Shown piece by piece: positions 51,595-60,776 of a stretch of DNA of 64,000 nt. This DNA is from Niabella insulamsoli (GTDB taxonomy: Bacteria > Bacteroidota > Bacteroidia > Chitinophagales > Chitinophagaceae). The position numbers and the translations under genes were made by a program. How positions within the stretch are numbered: position 1 is the first letter of the stretch; each line of letters begins with the position of its first letter. The stretch lies in contig NZ_CP190246.1 in NCBI RefSeq assembly GCF_039652435.2, positions 4,030,001-4,094,000 of the forward strand, written 5' to 3'. The notes under the pieces were generated by a model. The model was given only the letters and a program-made list of their open reading frames with translations. It searched no databases and was not told the DNA's origin.

Positions 51595-51885
51595 TTAGCC
51601 GCCGTTTTCCTGGCGATCGGAATGGCCCAGGCTCATGCCCGGGCTGACCTGATCCCGAATGAGTTGTTTTAATACTTTAATCTCTTGGAACCCGCCATTT
51701 TCCTTCCGGTCAAAAACAACCTTGCTATCGACCGAAATACGAAACACCCCGCTTACCTGGCCCGGCTTTAAACTAACGCTTTCGATAACATCTGAAAAAG
51801 TAGTCAGCAACTCCTGCGCCATATAAGCTGCGCGCAACATCCATCCGCATTTGGGGCAATACTCTATGGTGATGGTTGGTTTCAT
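51595..51885 (-). CDS. SelW/Rdx-family thioredoxin-like protein
   Basis: This 96-residue small cytosolic protein has the Rdx pattern: strand ITIEYCPKCGW with the CxxC pair at residues 10 and 13, a helix (AAYMAQELLTTF), VSLKPGQVSGVFRISVDSKVVFDRKENGGFQEIKVLKQLIRDQV. The second position of the pair is Cys, so it is not a selenoprotein. Family members are thought to have redox roles. It lies between guaB and the lipoprotein gene, without an evident partner. Confidence 0.88.
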   Translation of the reverse strand: MKPTITIEYCPKCGWMLRAAYMAQELLTTFSDVIESVSLKPGQVSGVFRISVDSKVVFDRKENGGFQEIKVLKQLIRDQVSPGMSLGHSDRQENGG

Positions 51886-51991
51886 CCGTATATGTTTGTG
51901 GCTTTATGTGCCGAATGGAACTTACCTGGTTAAAGTTTTCATTCCCATATGATAGAAATAAAAACTCTATGATAAATGTTTGCCAGTTTAT

Positions 51992-53488
51992 TTACCTTCT
52001 GCTATAATTGGGCGCTTCCCTTGTTACAATCACATCGTGAGGATGACTTTCATTCATACCGGCATTGGTGATCTTTACAAACTGAGCGTTCTTAAGATCG
52101 GCAATATTTTTAGCGCCGCAATAACCCATACCGGCGCGCAAACCGCCTACGTATTGATAAATCACTTCCTTCAACGAGCCTTTATAAGCTACACGCCCTT
52201 CGATGCCCTCGGGTACAAATTTCTTAATATCATCTTCCGGATCCTGGAAATAGCGATCGCTGCTGCCCGTTGCCATGGCGCCCAACGAGCCCATGCCGCG
52301 GTAAGCCTTAAATTTCCTCCCTTCAAAAATGATGGTTTCGCCCGGACTTTCTTCTGTTCCTGCAAACACGCTTCCCATCATCACACAATCGGCGCCGGCC
52401 GCCAGCGCTTTTACCATATCGCCCGTATAACGGATGCCGCCATCCGCAATCAACGGAATGCCTTTTTTAGAAAGGCTTTTCGAAGCTTCCATAATGGCTG
52501 AGAGTTGCGGCATGCCCGCTCCGGCCACAATGCGTGTTGTACAAATAGAACCCGGACCGATGCCGACTTTCACCGCATCGGCTCCTGCTGCTGCCAAAGC
52601 TAATGCACCGGCGGCAGTACCTACATTGCCCGCAACCACGTTTAGCTTTTTGAAATTCTTTTTAACTTTTTTCAGCGCGTCGATTACGCCTTTGGTATGG
52701 CCGTGCGCACTATCAAGCACTACCAGGTCAACACCCACCTGCTGCAAGGCGCTGATGCGATCCAATACGTCGGCGGTAATGCCGATGCCGGCGCCCACGA
52801 GGAGGCGGCCAAATGAATCTTTAATGGCATTGGGAAAGCTGGTCACCTGCAATATATCGCGATAAGTAATCAGTCCAACCAGCGTGCCCTGCTTGTCAAC
52901 CACCGGGAGCTTTTCTATTTTATGCTGGCGAAGAATGGTTTCCGCCTTTTTAAGATCGGTGCCGGCAGGCGCTGTTACCAGGTTTTCGCTGGTCATTACC
53001 TCGCGTACCTTGCGATGCGCGTCTGTTTCAAAACGCAGGTCGCGGTTAGTAAGGATGCCTTTTAGCTTTTTGTTTTTATCGATAATAGGAATGCCCCCGA
53101 TCTTATTTTCTTTCATCAACCGTAATGCATCGCCGATGGTCTCATCTTCGAAAAGCGTGAGCGGATCCAGGATAAGGCCGCTCTCACTTCTTTTCACTTT
53201 ACGAACATGCATGGCTTGTTGCTCAATACTCATATTCTTATGCAAAATGCCGAGGCCGCCTTCCCGCGCCATCGCTATGGCCAGTGCGGCTTCGGTCACC
53301 GTGTCCATCGCTGCCGATAAAATGGGCGTATTGAGGGTAATATCTTTCGTTAACCTGGTTCGTATATCAACGTCGCGGGGCAATACTTCGCTATACGCGG
53401 GTACCATTAACACATCATCAAACGTTAAACCTTCCAGTGAAATTTTAGGGGATTTTGCAGAAGCTGCAGGGATATTTCTTGTTGCCAT
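51992..53488 (-). CDS. guaB: Inosine-5'-monophosphate dehydrogenase
   Basis: This 498-residue enzyme oxidises IMP to XMP with NAD, the rate-limiting step toward GMP. The TIM barrel begins with LEGLTFDDVLMVPAYSEVLP. Two CBS domains are inserted at about 105-220 (EDETIGDALRLMKENKIGGIPIID and HKIEKLPVVDKQGTLVGLITYRD). The catalytic Cys is in GIGPGSICTTRIVAGAG near 314 and the flap contains YRGMGSLGAM. The start at 53488 was preferred over an ATG 16 codons upstream because the -7 promoter element lies between them. The product feeds guaA, about 1.3 kb away. Confidence 0.97.
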   Translation of the reverse strand: MATRNIPAASAKSPKISLEGLTFDDVLMVPAYSEVLPRDVDIRTRLTKDITLNTPILSAAMDTVTEAALAIAMAREGGLGILHKNMSIEQQAMHVRKVKRSESGLILDPLTLFEDETIGDALRLMKENKIGGIPIIDKNKKLKGILTNRDLRFETDAHRKVREVMTSENLVTAPAGTDLKKAETILRQHKIEKLPVVDKQGTLVGLITYRDILQVTSFPNAIKDSFGRLLVGAGIGITADVLDRISALQQVGVDLVVLDSAHGHTKGVIDALKKVKKNFKKLNVVAGNVGTAAGALALAAAGADAVKVGIGPGSICTTRIVAGAGMPQLSAIMEASKSLSKKGIPLIADGGIRYTGDMVKALAAGADCVMMGSVFAGTEESPGETIIFEGRKFKAYRGMGSLGAMATGSSDRYFQDPEDDIKKFVPEGIEGRVAYKGSLKEVIYQYVGGLRAGMGYCGAKNIADLKNAQFVKITNAGMNESHPHDVIVTREAPNYSRR

Positions 53489-53491
53489 GTG

Positions 53492-53499
53492 CAAAATTA
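53492..53499 (-). promoter_or_regulatory. -7 promoter element of guaB (TAATTTTG on the minus strand)
   Basis: An exact TAnnTTTG match with three bases (CAC) before the chosen ATG. Transcription would begin at or next to the start codon, giving a leaderless message. Confidence 0.5.
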
Positions 53500-53607
53500 A
53501 GGGAATGCGCAGAAACGGAAAAATATGTGTTGCCAACTGTTATTCTCAACGTTGCCGTTTCCTGTTGGGCTGCTCATTACGAGCTTTATAATGTCGAACA
53601 ACTGACC

Positions 53608-53615
53608 TACATTTG
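53608..53615 (+). promoter_or_regulatory. -7 promoter element of zwf (TACATTTG)
   Basis: An exact TAnnTTTG match, 50 bases before the zwf start. TTTA lies about 18 bases upstream as a possible -33 element. Confidence 0.55.
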
Positions 53616-53665
53616 CGACGCGATCGTTTTTACACACTCCTTTTTGTTAGGAGAAAATATAAATC

Positions 53666-55189
53666 ATGCAAAAAGAATTAGATACAAAAAAGCCCAACGC
53701 TACGATCCTTTTTATATTTGGAGGAAGCGGCGATTTAAACCAACGCAAACTAACGCCCGCTTTATTTAATTTATCAATTGATGGATTAATGCCCGAAAAA
53801 TTCGCCATTATTGGCACAGGGCGGACGGATTACAGCAACGACAAATTCAGATCTCATCTTTATAAAGGAATCGAAGAGTTTTCGCGCCGCAAGGAAAACC
53901 CTCCCGGTAGCTGGGAAGATTTCTCACAACATATTTCTTATTTAAGAATGGATGTGGATCAGCCCGCCAGTTATGAGCCCATCAAAAAAATGATTACAGA
54001 TTGCGAGGCATCATGGGATGTAAAGGCTGACGTGATTTTTTACCTGGCGGTAGCGCCTCAGTTGGTGCCCGAAATAACGACTAATATTCATAATCTGAAA
54101 CTTCACAAACCGAAGGACAAGCTTCGCATTGTTGTTGAAAAGCCCTTCGGACATGATCTTAAAAGCGCGCAGGAGCTGAACAAGCTGCTGACCAATATGT
54201 ATGACGAATGTCAGATTTACCGGATCGATCATTATCTGGGAAAAGATACCGTTCAAAACATTTTGGCGCTACGCTTCGCCAATGCCCTGTTTGAACCGAT
54301 CTGGAACAGCAATTATATCGATCATGTTCAAATCACCGCATCGGAAACCGTGGGTGTTGAAGGCAGAGGCGGCTATTACGAACAGTCGGGCGCCTTGCGC
54401 GATATGGTACAAAACCATATCCTGCAGCTCATGTGCATGGTTGCCATGGAAGCGCCGGTTTCTTTTGAAGCGGATGAAATCCGTAATAAAAAATCGGACG
54501 TATTGAACGCGCTGCGCAAAATCAAAAAAGAAGACGTACAGAAATATGCGGTTCGCGGGCAATACTCCGCCGGCTGGATGCAGGGCGTAGAAGAAAAAGC
54601 GTACCGCGAAGAAAAAGGCGTTAACGCCAATTCTGCGGTGGAAACCTTTGCTGCCGTAAAGTTTTATGTGGATAACTGGCGCTGGCAGGGCGTGCCTTTT
54701 TATGTGAGAACCGGTAAATTCTTAAAAGAAAAGACAACACTTATCACCATTCAGTTTAAAGAAGGCCCGAAGTACGCCTTTCCGCCCGAAGCATCAGAAA
54801 CATGGCGCTCCAACCGGTTGACGATCAGCATTCAGCCGGAAATGGATATCAGGCTTCGGTTTCAGGCGAAGCGGCCCGGCCAGACCATGTCGCTCAACCC
54901 CGTGAACATGGTGTTTAGTTATCACGACACTTTTCATGAACCCCAGCCGGAAGCGTATGAAACGTTATTGTTGGATGCAATGATGGGCAACCCTACCCAA
55001 TACATGCGAAGCGATCAGGTGGAAATCGCCTGGAAAGTGATCGAACCGATTTTAGACGCGTGGGAAAAACGCCCGCCTGATAATTTCCCTAATTATGCGC
55101 CCGGCAGTTGGGGACCCGAAGACGCGGAGGCGCTTATTGCCAAAGATGGCCGCACCTGGATTACCCTGCCCCCGAACGGGAAAGGCTGA
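53666..55189 (+). CDS. zwf: Glucose-6-phosphate 1-dehydrogenase
   Basis: This 507-residue enzyme is the first of the oxidative pentose phosphate pathway and makes NADPH. The nucleotide-binding loop reads FIFGGSGDLNQRKL (residues about 17-30). The substrate and catalytic motif is RIDHYLGKDTVQN near residue 185 with its conserved His and Lys, and VVEKPFGHD is near 155. The length matches the family. The matching gnd gene is in the same window at 59256 on the other strand; no 6-phosphogluconolactonase gene is seen between them. A strong terminator follows. Confidence 0.98.
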   Translation: MQKELDTKKPNATILFIFGGSGDLNQRKLTPALFNLSIDGLMPEKFAIIGTGRTDYSNDKFRSHLYKGIEEFSRRKENPPGSWEDFSQHISYLRMDVDQPASYEPIKKMITDCEASWDVKADVIFYLAVAPQLVPEITTNIHNLKLHKPKDKLRIVVEKPFGHDLKSAQELNKLLTNMYDECQIYRIDHYLGKDTVQNILALRFANALFEPIWNSNYIDHVQITASETVGVEGRGGYYEQSGALRDMVQNHILQLMCMVAMEAPVSFEADEIRNKKSDVLNALRKIKKEDVQKYAVRGQYSAGWMQGVEEKAYREEKGVNANSAVETFAAVKFYVDNWRWQGVPFYVRTGKFLKEKTTLITIQFKEGPKYAFPPEASETWRSNRLTISIQPEMDIRLRFQAKRPGQTMSLNPVNMVFSYHDTFHEPQPEAYETLLLDAMMGNPTQYMRSDQVEIAWKVIEPILDAWEKRPPDNFPNYAPGSWGPEDAEALIAKDGRTWITLPPNGKG

Positions 55190-55218
55190 TCTTCAAATAA
55201 TGTTATTTTTAAATAAAG

Positions 55219-55251
55219 AATGCCGGCAGGAATTTTCCCGCCGGCATTTTT
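55219..55251 (+). terminator. Rho-independent terminator after zwf
   Basis: AATGCCGGC and GCCGGCATT pair around a 12-base loop and run into five T. It lies 30 bases after the zwf stop and could also stop the convergent metallopeptidase transcript. Confidence 0.88.
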
Positions 55252-55279
55252 GAGTTGATGCAGTTAAAGCCGAAGTTTT

Positions 55280-55969
55280 TTAATCTCTTCTTCCGCCGAG
55301 ATAAATCATAATATATTGCATCAGCGTCACCACCGCTGCTAATGCGGCCACCACATAAGTCGTTGCGGCCCATTTTAATGCGTCTTTCGCCTGCGGATAT
55401 TCGTTGGCGTTGGTAACATTGGTGTGTTGCAACCAGGCCAGCGCGCGTTTGCTGGCATCAAACTCAACCGGCAGCGTAATCAAACTAAAAAATACCGTAA
55501 CCGCCATAAGTATAATTCCTATTAGCAGCAAAGTACTATTGCCCGAAGCCGCCATCACAATACCGATCAGCAATACCCAATTTACTATCATAGAACTAAA
55601 CTGTACCGCAGGCACCAGCTTGCTCCGCATTTGTAAGGGCCCGTAAGCTGTAGCATGCTGCACAGCATGGCCACACTCGTGCGCCGCCACGGCCGCCGCT
55701 GAAATACTGCGCCCTTCATAAACATCGGGGCTGAGATTCACTGTTTTATTGGCCGGATTATAATGATCACTCAAAAAGCCGGGCGTAGAAATAACCTGTA
55801 CGTCGTAAATACCATTCTCGCGCAACATTTTCTCAGCCACTTCCTTGCCGCTCATACCGTTAGACAAAGGTACCTGTGCATATTTTTTAAACTTGCTCTT
55901 TAAAACCATTGATACCAGCATGCTGATGCCGACAAAAATGAGAGAAACGAACATAATTGAAGGAGTCAT
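55280..55969 (-). CDS. Membrane zinc metallopeptidase (Zn_peptidase_2/YugP-like)
   Basis: The protein has 229 residues. The start at 55969 (MTPSIMFVSLIFVGI) gives an N-terminal helix; an ATG 18 codons upstream is less likely. The zinc motif is AAVAAHECGHAVQHA near residue 95. Preceding segments (MSGKEVAEKMLRENGIYDVQVI, DHYNPANKTVNLSPDVYEGRS) and the following helices (VPAVQFSSMIVNWVLLIGIVM; ALAAVVTLMQYIMIYLGGRRD) match the YugP family of membrane-embedded peptidases. The substrates are unknown. The gene stands alone. Confidence 0.92.
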   Translation of the reverse strand: MTPSIMFVSLIFVGISMLVSMVLKSKFKKYAQVPLSNGMSGKEVAEKMLRENGIYDVQVISTPGFLSDHYNPANKTVNLSPDVYEGRSISAAAVAAHECGHAVQHATAYGPLQMRSKLVPAVQFSSMIVNWVLLIGIVMAASGNSTLLLIGIILMAVTVFFSLITLPVEFDASKRALAWLQHTNVTNANEYPQAKDALKWAATTYVVAALAAVVTLMQYIMIYLGGRRD

Positions 55970-56214
55970 TTGAAAAAATTTAAATTTTATGCAGAAAGAT
56001 ATCAAATTAGAGTCCAGCAACAAATTACGGCAAAAAAGCGACTTTTTGTCATGTAGAAAACTATTTAAGAGAAACGACAGTATTTTTCACTACTTATAAA
56101 TAACTGATAATTAATAATATATGATATTTCGGTTAAGCCTGGCGACTGATTTTATAATTTGTTAATCTTGCGACGCGGCAATTTCATTTTTTAATATTAA
56201 TCTGTATTTGTACC

Positions 56215-56283
56215 TTAGTGTCAGAATTTAATGGGTTAGTAAGTAAAAGGGCCAAGCATTAGCGAGGCCTTTTTACTTTTTTT
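56215..56283 (+). ncRNA. Candidate small RNA or short leader ending in a strong terminator
   Basis: A -7-like TGTATTTG (one mismatch) at 56203-56210 predicts a transcript start near 56215. About 65 bases later a strong terminator ends it. No open reading frame of note lies between, and no upstream gene on this strand needs a terminator. The RNA could be a small regulator or an attenuated leader of radA. Identity is inferred only from promoter and terminator. Confidence 0.4.
56241..56283 (+). terminator. Rho-independent terminator upstream of radA
   Basis: AAGTAAAAGGGCC and GGCCTTTTTACTT pair over 13 positions with one G-U pair around a 12-base loop, followed by a T run. No annotated gene on the plus strand lies between zwf's own terminator and this one. 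Confidence 0.8.
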
Positions 56284-56485
56284 ATGCCCCGTTTCGAAGA
56301 AAAATGATGCTATTGATTTCATCAATTTTGAAATCGTCATTTGGGTTTAAAACTTGTCAATCTATTTACTGAAAGATGAACGGATTGCGACAGTTTATCA
56401 TCAGTTATGTCGCGTCCTTAACAGAGCTATTGCCGACCCATTAAAAAAAGAAAATTCAACATTTACTATTCCCTATTTTTATGGC

Positions 56486-57868
56486 ATGAGCAAAGTGAAG
56501 AAAAGTTTTTTTTGTCAAAGCTGTGGATACGAAAGTGTGAAGTGGTTGGGGCAATGCCCATCCTGTGGTAAGTGGAATAGTTTTGTTGAGGAAGTAATTG
56601 AGAAGCCGAATGGCAAACAGGATTGGAACGATTATGCCGAAGGAGGTAAGCGCGCATCGAAAGCGATTACTTTAGCCGAAGTAAAAAGCAGCGAGGAAAA
56701 AAGAATCCCCACAAATGACGTTGAGCTTAAACGTGTATTAGGTGGCGGCATCGTACCCGGCAGTATTATTCTTGTAGCGGGCGAACCGGGCATTGGTAAA
56801 AGCACTTTGTTTTTACAAGTGGTTTTGCAACTAACCCATCAAAAAGTACTTTATGTGAGCGGCGAAGAAAGTGAGCAACAGATTAAGATGCGCGCAGATC
56901 GCTTGCAGGCCGGCCATTTTGATAACAGTTCTTTTTTCTTATTGACGGAAACTTCGACGCAGACTATTTTTCAGGAAATAAAAAAGCTAAAACCTGATGT
57001 TGTGATCGTCGATTCGGTGCAAACACTGCAGTCCAATCTTATAGATGCGTCGCAAGGCAGTATTTCGCAGATAAAAGAATGTGCCGGTGAATTTCAACGT
57101 TATGCCAAAGAAACCAATACACCGGTTTTTTTAATTGGTCATATCACAAAAGAAGGTAGCATCGCCGGGCCCAAAATACTGGAACACATGGTAGATGTGG
57201 TGTTGCAATTTGAGGGCGACCGTCATTATGCCTATCGCATTTTGCGAACCCTTAAAAACCGCTTCGGCAGCACCAGCGAGTTAGGCATTTATGAGATGAC
57301 CGACAAAGGCATGCGCGGTGTGGCTAATCCAAGTGAAATTTTAATTACCCAGAAAGAAGAGCAATTGAGCGGCATCGCCATTGCCGCCACCATCGAAGGG
57401 GTAAGGCCCTTACTTATTGAAGTTCAGTCGCTGGTAACGCAATCGGTTTACGGAACGCCACAGCGCACCGTTACAGGCTTTGATTTAAGAAGGTTGCAGC
57501 TATTACTCGCGGTGCTGGAAAAAAGGGGCGGCTTCCATTTCGGCGTGAAAGATGTTTTTTTAAATATCGCAGGCGGCATCAAAGTAGAAGACCCCTCGAT
57601 CGATTTGGCTGTACTTTGCGCTCTGCTTTCTTCCTATGAAGATGTGCCGCTACCGCAAAATATCTGCCTGGCCGGCGAGGTAGGGCTGAGCGGCGAGATA
57701 CGCGCCGTTAACAAAATCGATCAGCGGATTGCCGAAGCGGAAAAGTTAGGTTTTGAAAAAATAATTGTGTCCAAATACAACCAGTCGCTCCGGCAAAGCC
57801 GGCAGAAGTTCAATATCGAAGTGGTGGCTTTATCGAGAGTAGAAGAAGTGTATCAACATTTATTTTAA
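56486..57868 (+). CDS. radA: DNA repair protein RadA
   Basis: This 460-residue RecA-like helicase drives branch migration in recombination. The N-terminal zinc finger is FFCQSCGYESVKWLGQCPSCGKW (four Cys, residues about 8-27). The Walker A loop is GEPGIGKST near 99, the RadA-specific motif LKNRFGST near 255, and a Lon-type C-terminal domain follows (about 335-460). I placed the start at 56486 because the family begins just before the zinc finger; the frame is open 44 codons upstream without family similarity. comF follows after 61 bases and may be co-transcribed. Confidence 0.96.
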   Translation: MSKVKKSFFCQSCGYESVKWLGQCPSCGKWNSFVEEVIEKPNGKQDWNDYAEGGKRASKAITLAEVKSSEEKRIPTNDVELKRVLGGGIVPGSIILVAGEPGIGKSTLFLQVVLQLTHQKVLYVSGEESEQQIKMRADRLQAGHFDNSSFFLLTETSTQTIFQEIKKLKPDVVIVDSVQTLQSNLIDASQGSISQIKECAGEFQRYAKETNTPVFLIGHITKEGSIAGPKILEHMVDVVLQFEGDRHYAYRILRTLKNRFGSTSELGIYEMTDKGMRGVANPSEILITQKEEQLSGIAIAATIEGVRPLLIEVQSLVTQSVYGTPQRTVTGFDLRRLQLLLAVLEKRGGFHFGVKDVFLNIAGGIKVEDPSIDLAVLCALLSSYEDVPLPQNICLAGEVGLSGEIRAVNKIDQRIAEAEKLGFEKIIVSKYNQSLRQSRQKFNIEVVALSRVEEVYQHLF

Positions 57869-57929
57869 CTTTATAAGACCGGTGCTTTTGTAATTCTTGC
57901 ATCGGATATGCAACCTAACACAAGCGACT

Positions 57930-58634
57930 ATGAGTATCATCACCGTTTTAAAAGACGCGTTGTTACATATTTTTTATCCGCATATTTGCGCGGGTTGTGG
58001 TAGTGATATATTACCGGCCACCAGCCAGCTATGCGTCTCGTGTATTCATCAGCTGCCGATAACGGGTTTTGAAAATCAACCTGACAATCCTATTGAAAAA
58101 AAACTCACAGGGCGCATTGCATTTGGCAAAGCCACTGCCCAACTTTACTTTGACAAGCTTGCTCCGATTCAACAAATGATGCATGCGTTTAAGTATCGCG
58201 GCAATAAAGAGCTCGGACATCAGTTGGGCCTCATTATGGGCAACCAACTATTTCAAAGCAACCGCTTTCGCTATATGGAAGCGCTGATACCCTTGCCGTT
58301 GCATGAAAACAAACAACGGAAACGCGGCTATAACCAGGCCGCCATATTATGCCACGGCATCGCTGAAATATTAAAAATACCCGTATTAACCGACGTTGTT
58401 ACAAGAAGCGAAGCCACCGATTCGCAAACGAAAAAAAACGCGATCGAACGGTGGGATAATATGAAAGGAAAGTTCGTTTTAAATGATGCGACATCAATTG
58501 AAAATAAACAAGTACTTTTAGTGGACGATGTGATTACAACCGGCGCCACTTTAGAAGCCTGCGCAAATGCATTGGCAGCAGCGGCTGGTGTTGGTATCCA
58601 TATCGCAACCCTGTGTTGCGCATCAAAAATTTAA
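57930..58634 (+). CDS. ComF-family phosphoribosyltransferase-like protein
   Basis: This 234-residue protein has a zinc-binding N-terminus (FYPHICAGCGSDILPATSQLCVSCIHQLP, four Cys at about 18-39) and a phosphoribosyltransferase fold with the PRPP motif VLLVDDVITTGATLEAC near 197. The middle segment MHAFKYRGNKELGHQLG and the IPLPLHENKQRKRGYNQAA motif are typical of ComF/GntX. ComF supports DNA uptake in naturally competent species; in Bacteroidota its role is less defined. The start at 57930 is an ATG. The glutathione peroxidase follows after 20 bases. Confidence 0.93.
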   Translation: MSIITVLKDALLHIFYPHICAGCGSDILPATSQLCVSCIHQLPITGFENQPDNPIEKKLTGRIAFGKATAQLYFDKLAPIQQMMHAFKYRGNKELGHQLGLIMGNQLFQSNRFRYMEALIPLPLHENKQRKRGYNQAAILCHGIAEILKIPVLTDVVTRSEATDSQTKKNAIERWDNMKGKFVLNDATSIENKQVLLVDDVITTGATLEACANALAAAAGVGIHIATLCCASKI

Positions 58635-58654
58635 AGTATAAAAAATAGTTACAC

Positions 58655-59176
58655 ATGAAAACTTTACTACTCACGCTACTCCTTTCCTCTTCACTGTTCA
58701 TCGCCAGCCCTATTTATAAATTTAAAGTAAATGGTTTGAGTGGCGGCACTATCGATTTCGCTGATTTCAAGGGAAAGAAAATCCTGATTGTAAATACGGC
58801 AAGCAAATGCGGCTACACCCCACAATATGAAGAACTGGAAGCGCTTTACAAAAAATACGGAAACAAAATCGCCGTGGTTGGGTTTCCGGCCAATAATTTT
58901 AAGAACCAGGAATCCGGCAGCAATGATGAGATTGCAGCCTTCTGCAAAAAGAATTATGGCGTAACCTTTCCAATGGCACAAAAAATATCGGTAAAAGGAG
59001 ATGATATCGCGCCGATTTATAAATATCTCGTAGCCGAAGCAAAAAAGAAAGGCATTGAAGACCCTGTAAAATGGAACTTCACGAAATTTTTAATTGATGA
59101 GAAAGGGAATCTTGTTACCGTGTTTCCCTCTAAAGTAAAACCGATGAGCGACGATATTCTGAAATATCTCAACTAA
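58655..59176 (+). CDS. Exported glutathione peroxidase-family protein
   Basis: This 173-residue protein has an N-terminal signal peptide (TLLLTLLLSSSLFIASP, residues 3-19), so it should act in the periplasm. The peroxidatic Cys is in TASKCGYTPQYEEL near residue 52 and the resolving Cys region is AAFCKKNYGVTFPM. The usual FPCNQFGxQEP segment reads FPANNFKNQES: the Gln of the catalytic tetrad is replaced by Asn, as I recall from other Bacteroidota members. The Trp in WNFTKFLI is kept. It probably reduces peroxides using thioredoxin. It sits 20 bases after comF. Confidence 0.92.
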   Translation: MKTLLLTLLLSSSLFIASPIYKFKVNGLSGGTIDFADFKGKKILIVNTASKCGYTPQYEELEALYKKYGNKIAVVGFPANNFKNQESGSNDEIAAFCKKNYGVTFPMAQKISVKGDDIAPIYKYLVAEAKKKGIEDPVKWNFTKFLIDEKGNLVTVFPSKVKPMSDDILKYLN

Positions 59177-59198
59177 TTGTTTAACCGGATTTAAACCT

Positions 59199-59236
59199 AA
59201 AAACGCCGCTCCCTTCAACAAGGAACGGCGTTTTTA
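59199..59236. terminator. Bidirectional terminator between glutathione peroxidase and gnd
   Basis: AAAAACGCCG and CGGCGTTTTT pair, with further pairing of CCTT and AAGG inside. T runs occur on both strands, and the two flanking genes converge. Confidence 0.9.
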
Positions 59237-59255
59237 TTTATGCAATACATTTCAT

Positions 59256-60710
59256 TTACACGTCGTAGGTGGTCGAAGCAGTATCGCCGCCTCTTCCAGT
59301 CCAATTGGTATGAAAGAATTTTCCGCGCGGCTGATCCAACCTTTCATAGGTATGGGCGCCGAAATAGTCGCGCTGCGCCTGTAGCAGGTTGGCGGGCAAC
59401 CTTTCAGTTCGATAACCATCGTAATAATTAATACCCGCACTTAAACATGGAACAGGAATTCCATTCAACATGGCAGTCGCCGTCACTTTTCTAAGACCGT
59501 CCTGGCAGGCTTGTATTTTTTCGGCAAAATAGGGATCAAGCAACAGGTTCGTTAGCTCCGGATTATTATCGAAAGCTTCTTTAATATTTCCTAAAAAGCG
59601 GGAGCGGATAATGCAGCCACCTCTCCACATCAATGCAATATTTCCATAATTTAATTCCCAACCATATTCTTCGGCTGCGGCCCGCATCATTTGATAGCCC
59701 TGGGCATAAGAAATAACTTTCGCCGCGTACAATGCATCGCGCAGCTGGTTGATAAATTCTTTTTTATCACCGCTGAACGATGGTTTCGGTCCGGCGGTTA
59801 ATACTTTTGACGCCGCTACACGCTCGTCTTTCAGGGCAGATAAACATCTTGCAAAAACCGATTCTGTAATCAGCGTTAACGGGATGCCTAATTCCAGGGC
59901 CACGGTTCCTGTCCACTTGCCGGTTCCTTTTTGGCCGGCGGTATCTAAGATTTTGTCGATGATGGGCTGGCCATCTTCTTTATAAGCCAAAATGTCGCGG
60001 GTAATTTCGATCAGATAGCTGTCGAGTTCTCCTTCGTTCCATTCTTTAAATACTTCGTGCATTTCGTCCGCATTCATGCCCAGCACGTCTTTCATCAGTT
60101 GATAAACTTCGCAGATAAGCTGCATATCGCCATATTCGATACCATTATGAACCATTTTTACAAAATGGCCGGCGCCACCATCGCCTACCCAGTCGCAACA
60201 GGGAGCTCCGTCGTCTACCTTCGCCGCAATGCCCTGGAAGATTGGTTTCACCGCGTCCCAGGCATCTTTTGAGCCGCCCGGCATGATGGAAGGGCCCAGT
60301 AAAGCGCCTTCTTCACCACCCGAAACGCCGGTGCCGATATAACGCAACCCTTTGCTCTCGACGTATTTCACGCGGCGCTCTGTATCAGGAAAATGAGAGT
60401 TGCCTCCATCAATAATGATATCTCCTTTTTCAAGATACGGGATCAGCAGCTCGATAAAATCATCGACCGGCTTTCCGGCTTTGATCATCAGCATCACCTT
60501 CCGCGGTGATTTGAGCGAACGCACCAACTCTTCAATGGAATGAGCGCCGACAATGTTTTTCCCTTTCGCGCGGCCGTTCACAAAATTTTCTACTTTGTCA
60601 ACGGTACGGTTATAGGCCGTCACCTGAAAACCTTTGCTTTCCATGTTTAAAATAAGGTTTTCCCCCATCACCGCCAGTCCTATTACGCCTATATCTGATA
60701 ATGCTGCCAT
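59256..60710 (-). CDS. gnd: 6-phosphogluconate dehydrogenase (decarboxylating)
   Basis: This 484-residue enzyme converts 6-phosphogluconate to ribulose 5-phosphate with NADPH formation. The N-terminal Rossmann domain has IGVIGLAVMGENLILNMESKGFQVTAYNRT (residues 7-36), with the Asn-Arg-Thr after the second strand indicating NADP. The substrate motif IDGGNSHFPDT and the catalytic segments GVSGGEEGALLGPSIMPGG and VKMVHNGIEYGDMQL are intact. The C-terminus has QAQRDYFGAHTYER. It complements zwf at 53666 in the oxidative pentose phosphate pathway. Confidence 0.98.
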   Translation of the reverse strand: MAALSDIGVIGLAVMGENLILNMESKGFQVTAYNRTVDKVENFVNGRAKGKNIVGAHSIEELVRSLKSPRKVMLMIKAGKPVDDFIELLIPYLEKGDIIIDGGNSHFPDTERRVKYVESKGLRYIGTGVSGGEEGALLGPSIMPGGSKDAWDAVKPIFQGIAAKVDDGAPCCDWVGDGGAGHFVKMVHNGIEYGDMQLICEVYQLMKDVLGMNADEMHEVFKEWNEGELDSYLIEITRDILAYKEDGQPIIDKILDTAGQKGTGKWTGTVALELGIPLTLITESVFARCLSALKDERVAASKVLTAGPKPSFSGDKKEFINQLRDALYAAKVISYAQGYQMMRAAAEEYGWELNYGNIALMWRGGCIIRSRFLGNIKEAFDNNPELTNLLLDPYFAEKIQACQDGLRKVTATAMLNGIPVPCLSAGINYYDGYRTERLPANLLQAQRDYFGAHTYERLDQPRGKFFHTNWTGRGGDTASTTYDV

Positions 60711-60776
60711 TTTGTTTGAAATTATGTTTGATTAAAAATGAATGCCAAATTTAATCTTCCACAACTTTAAAACCAA

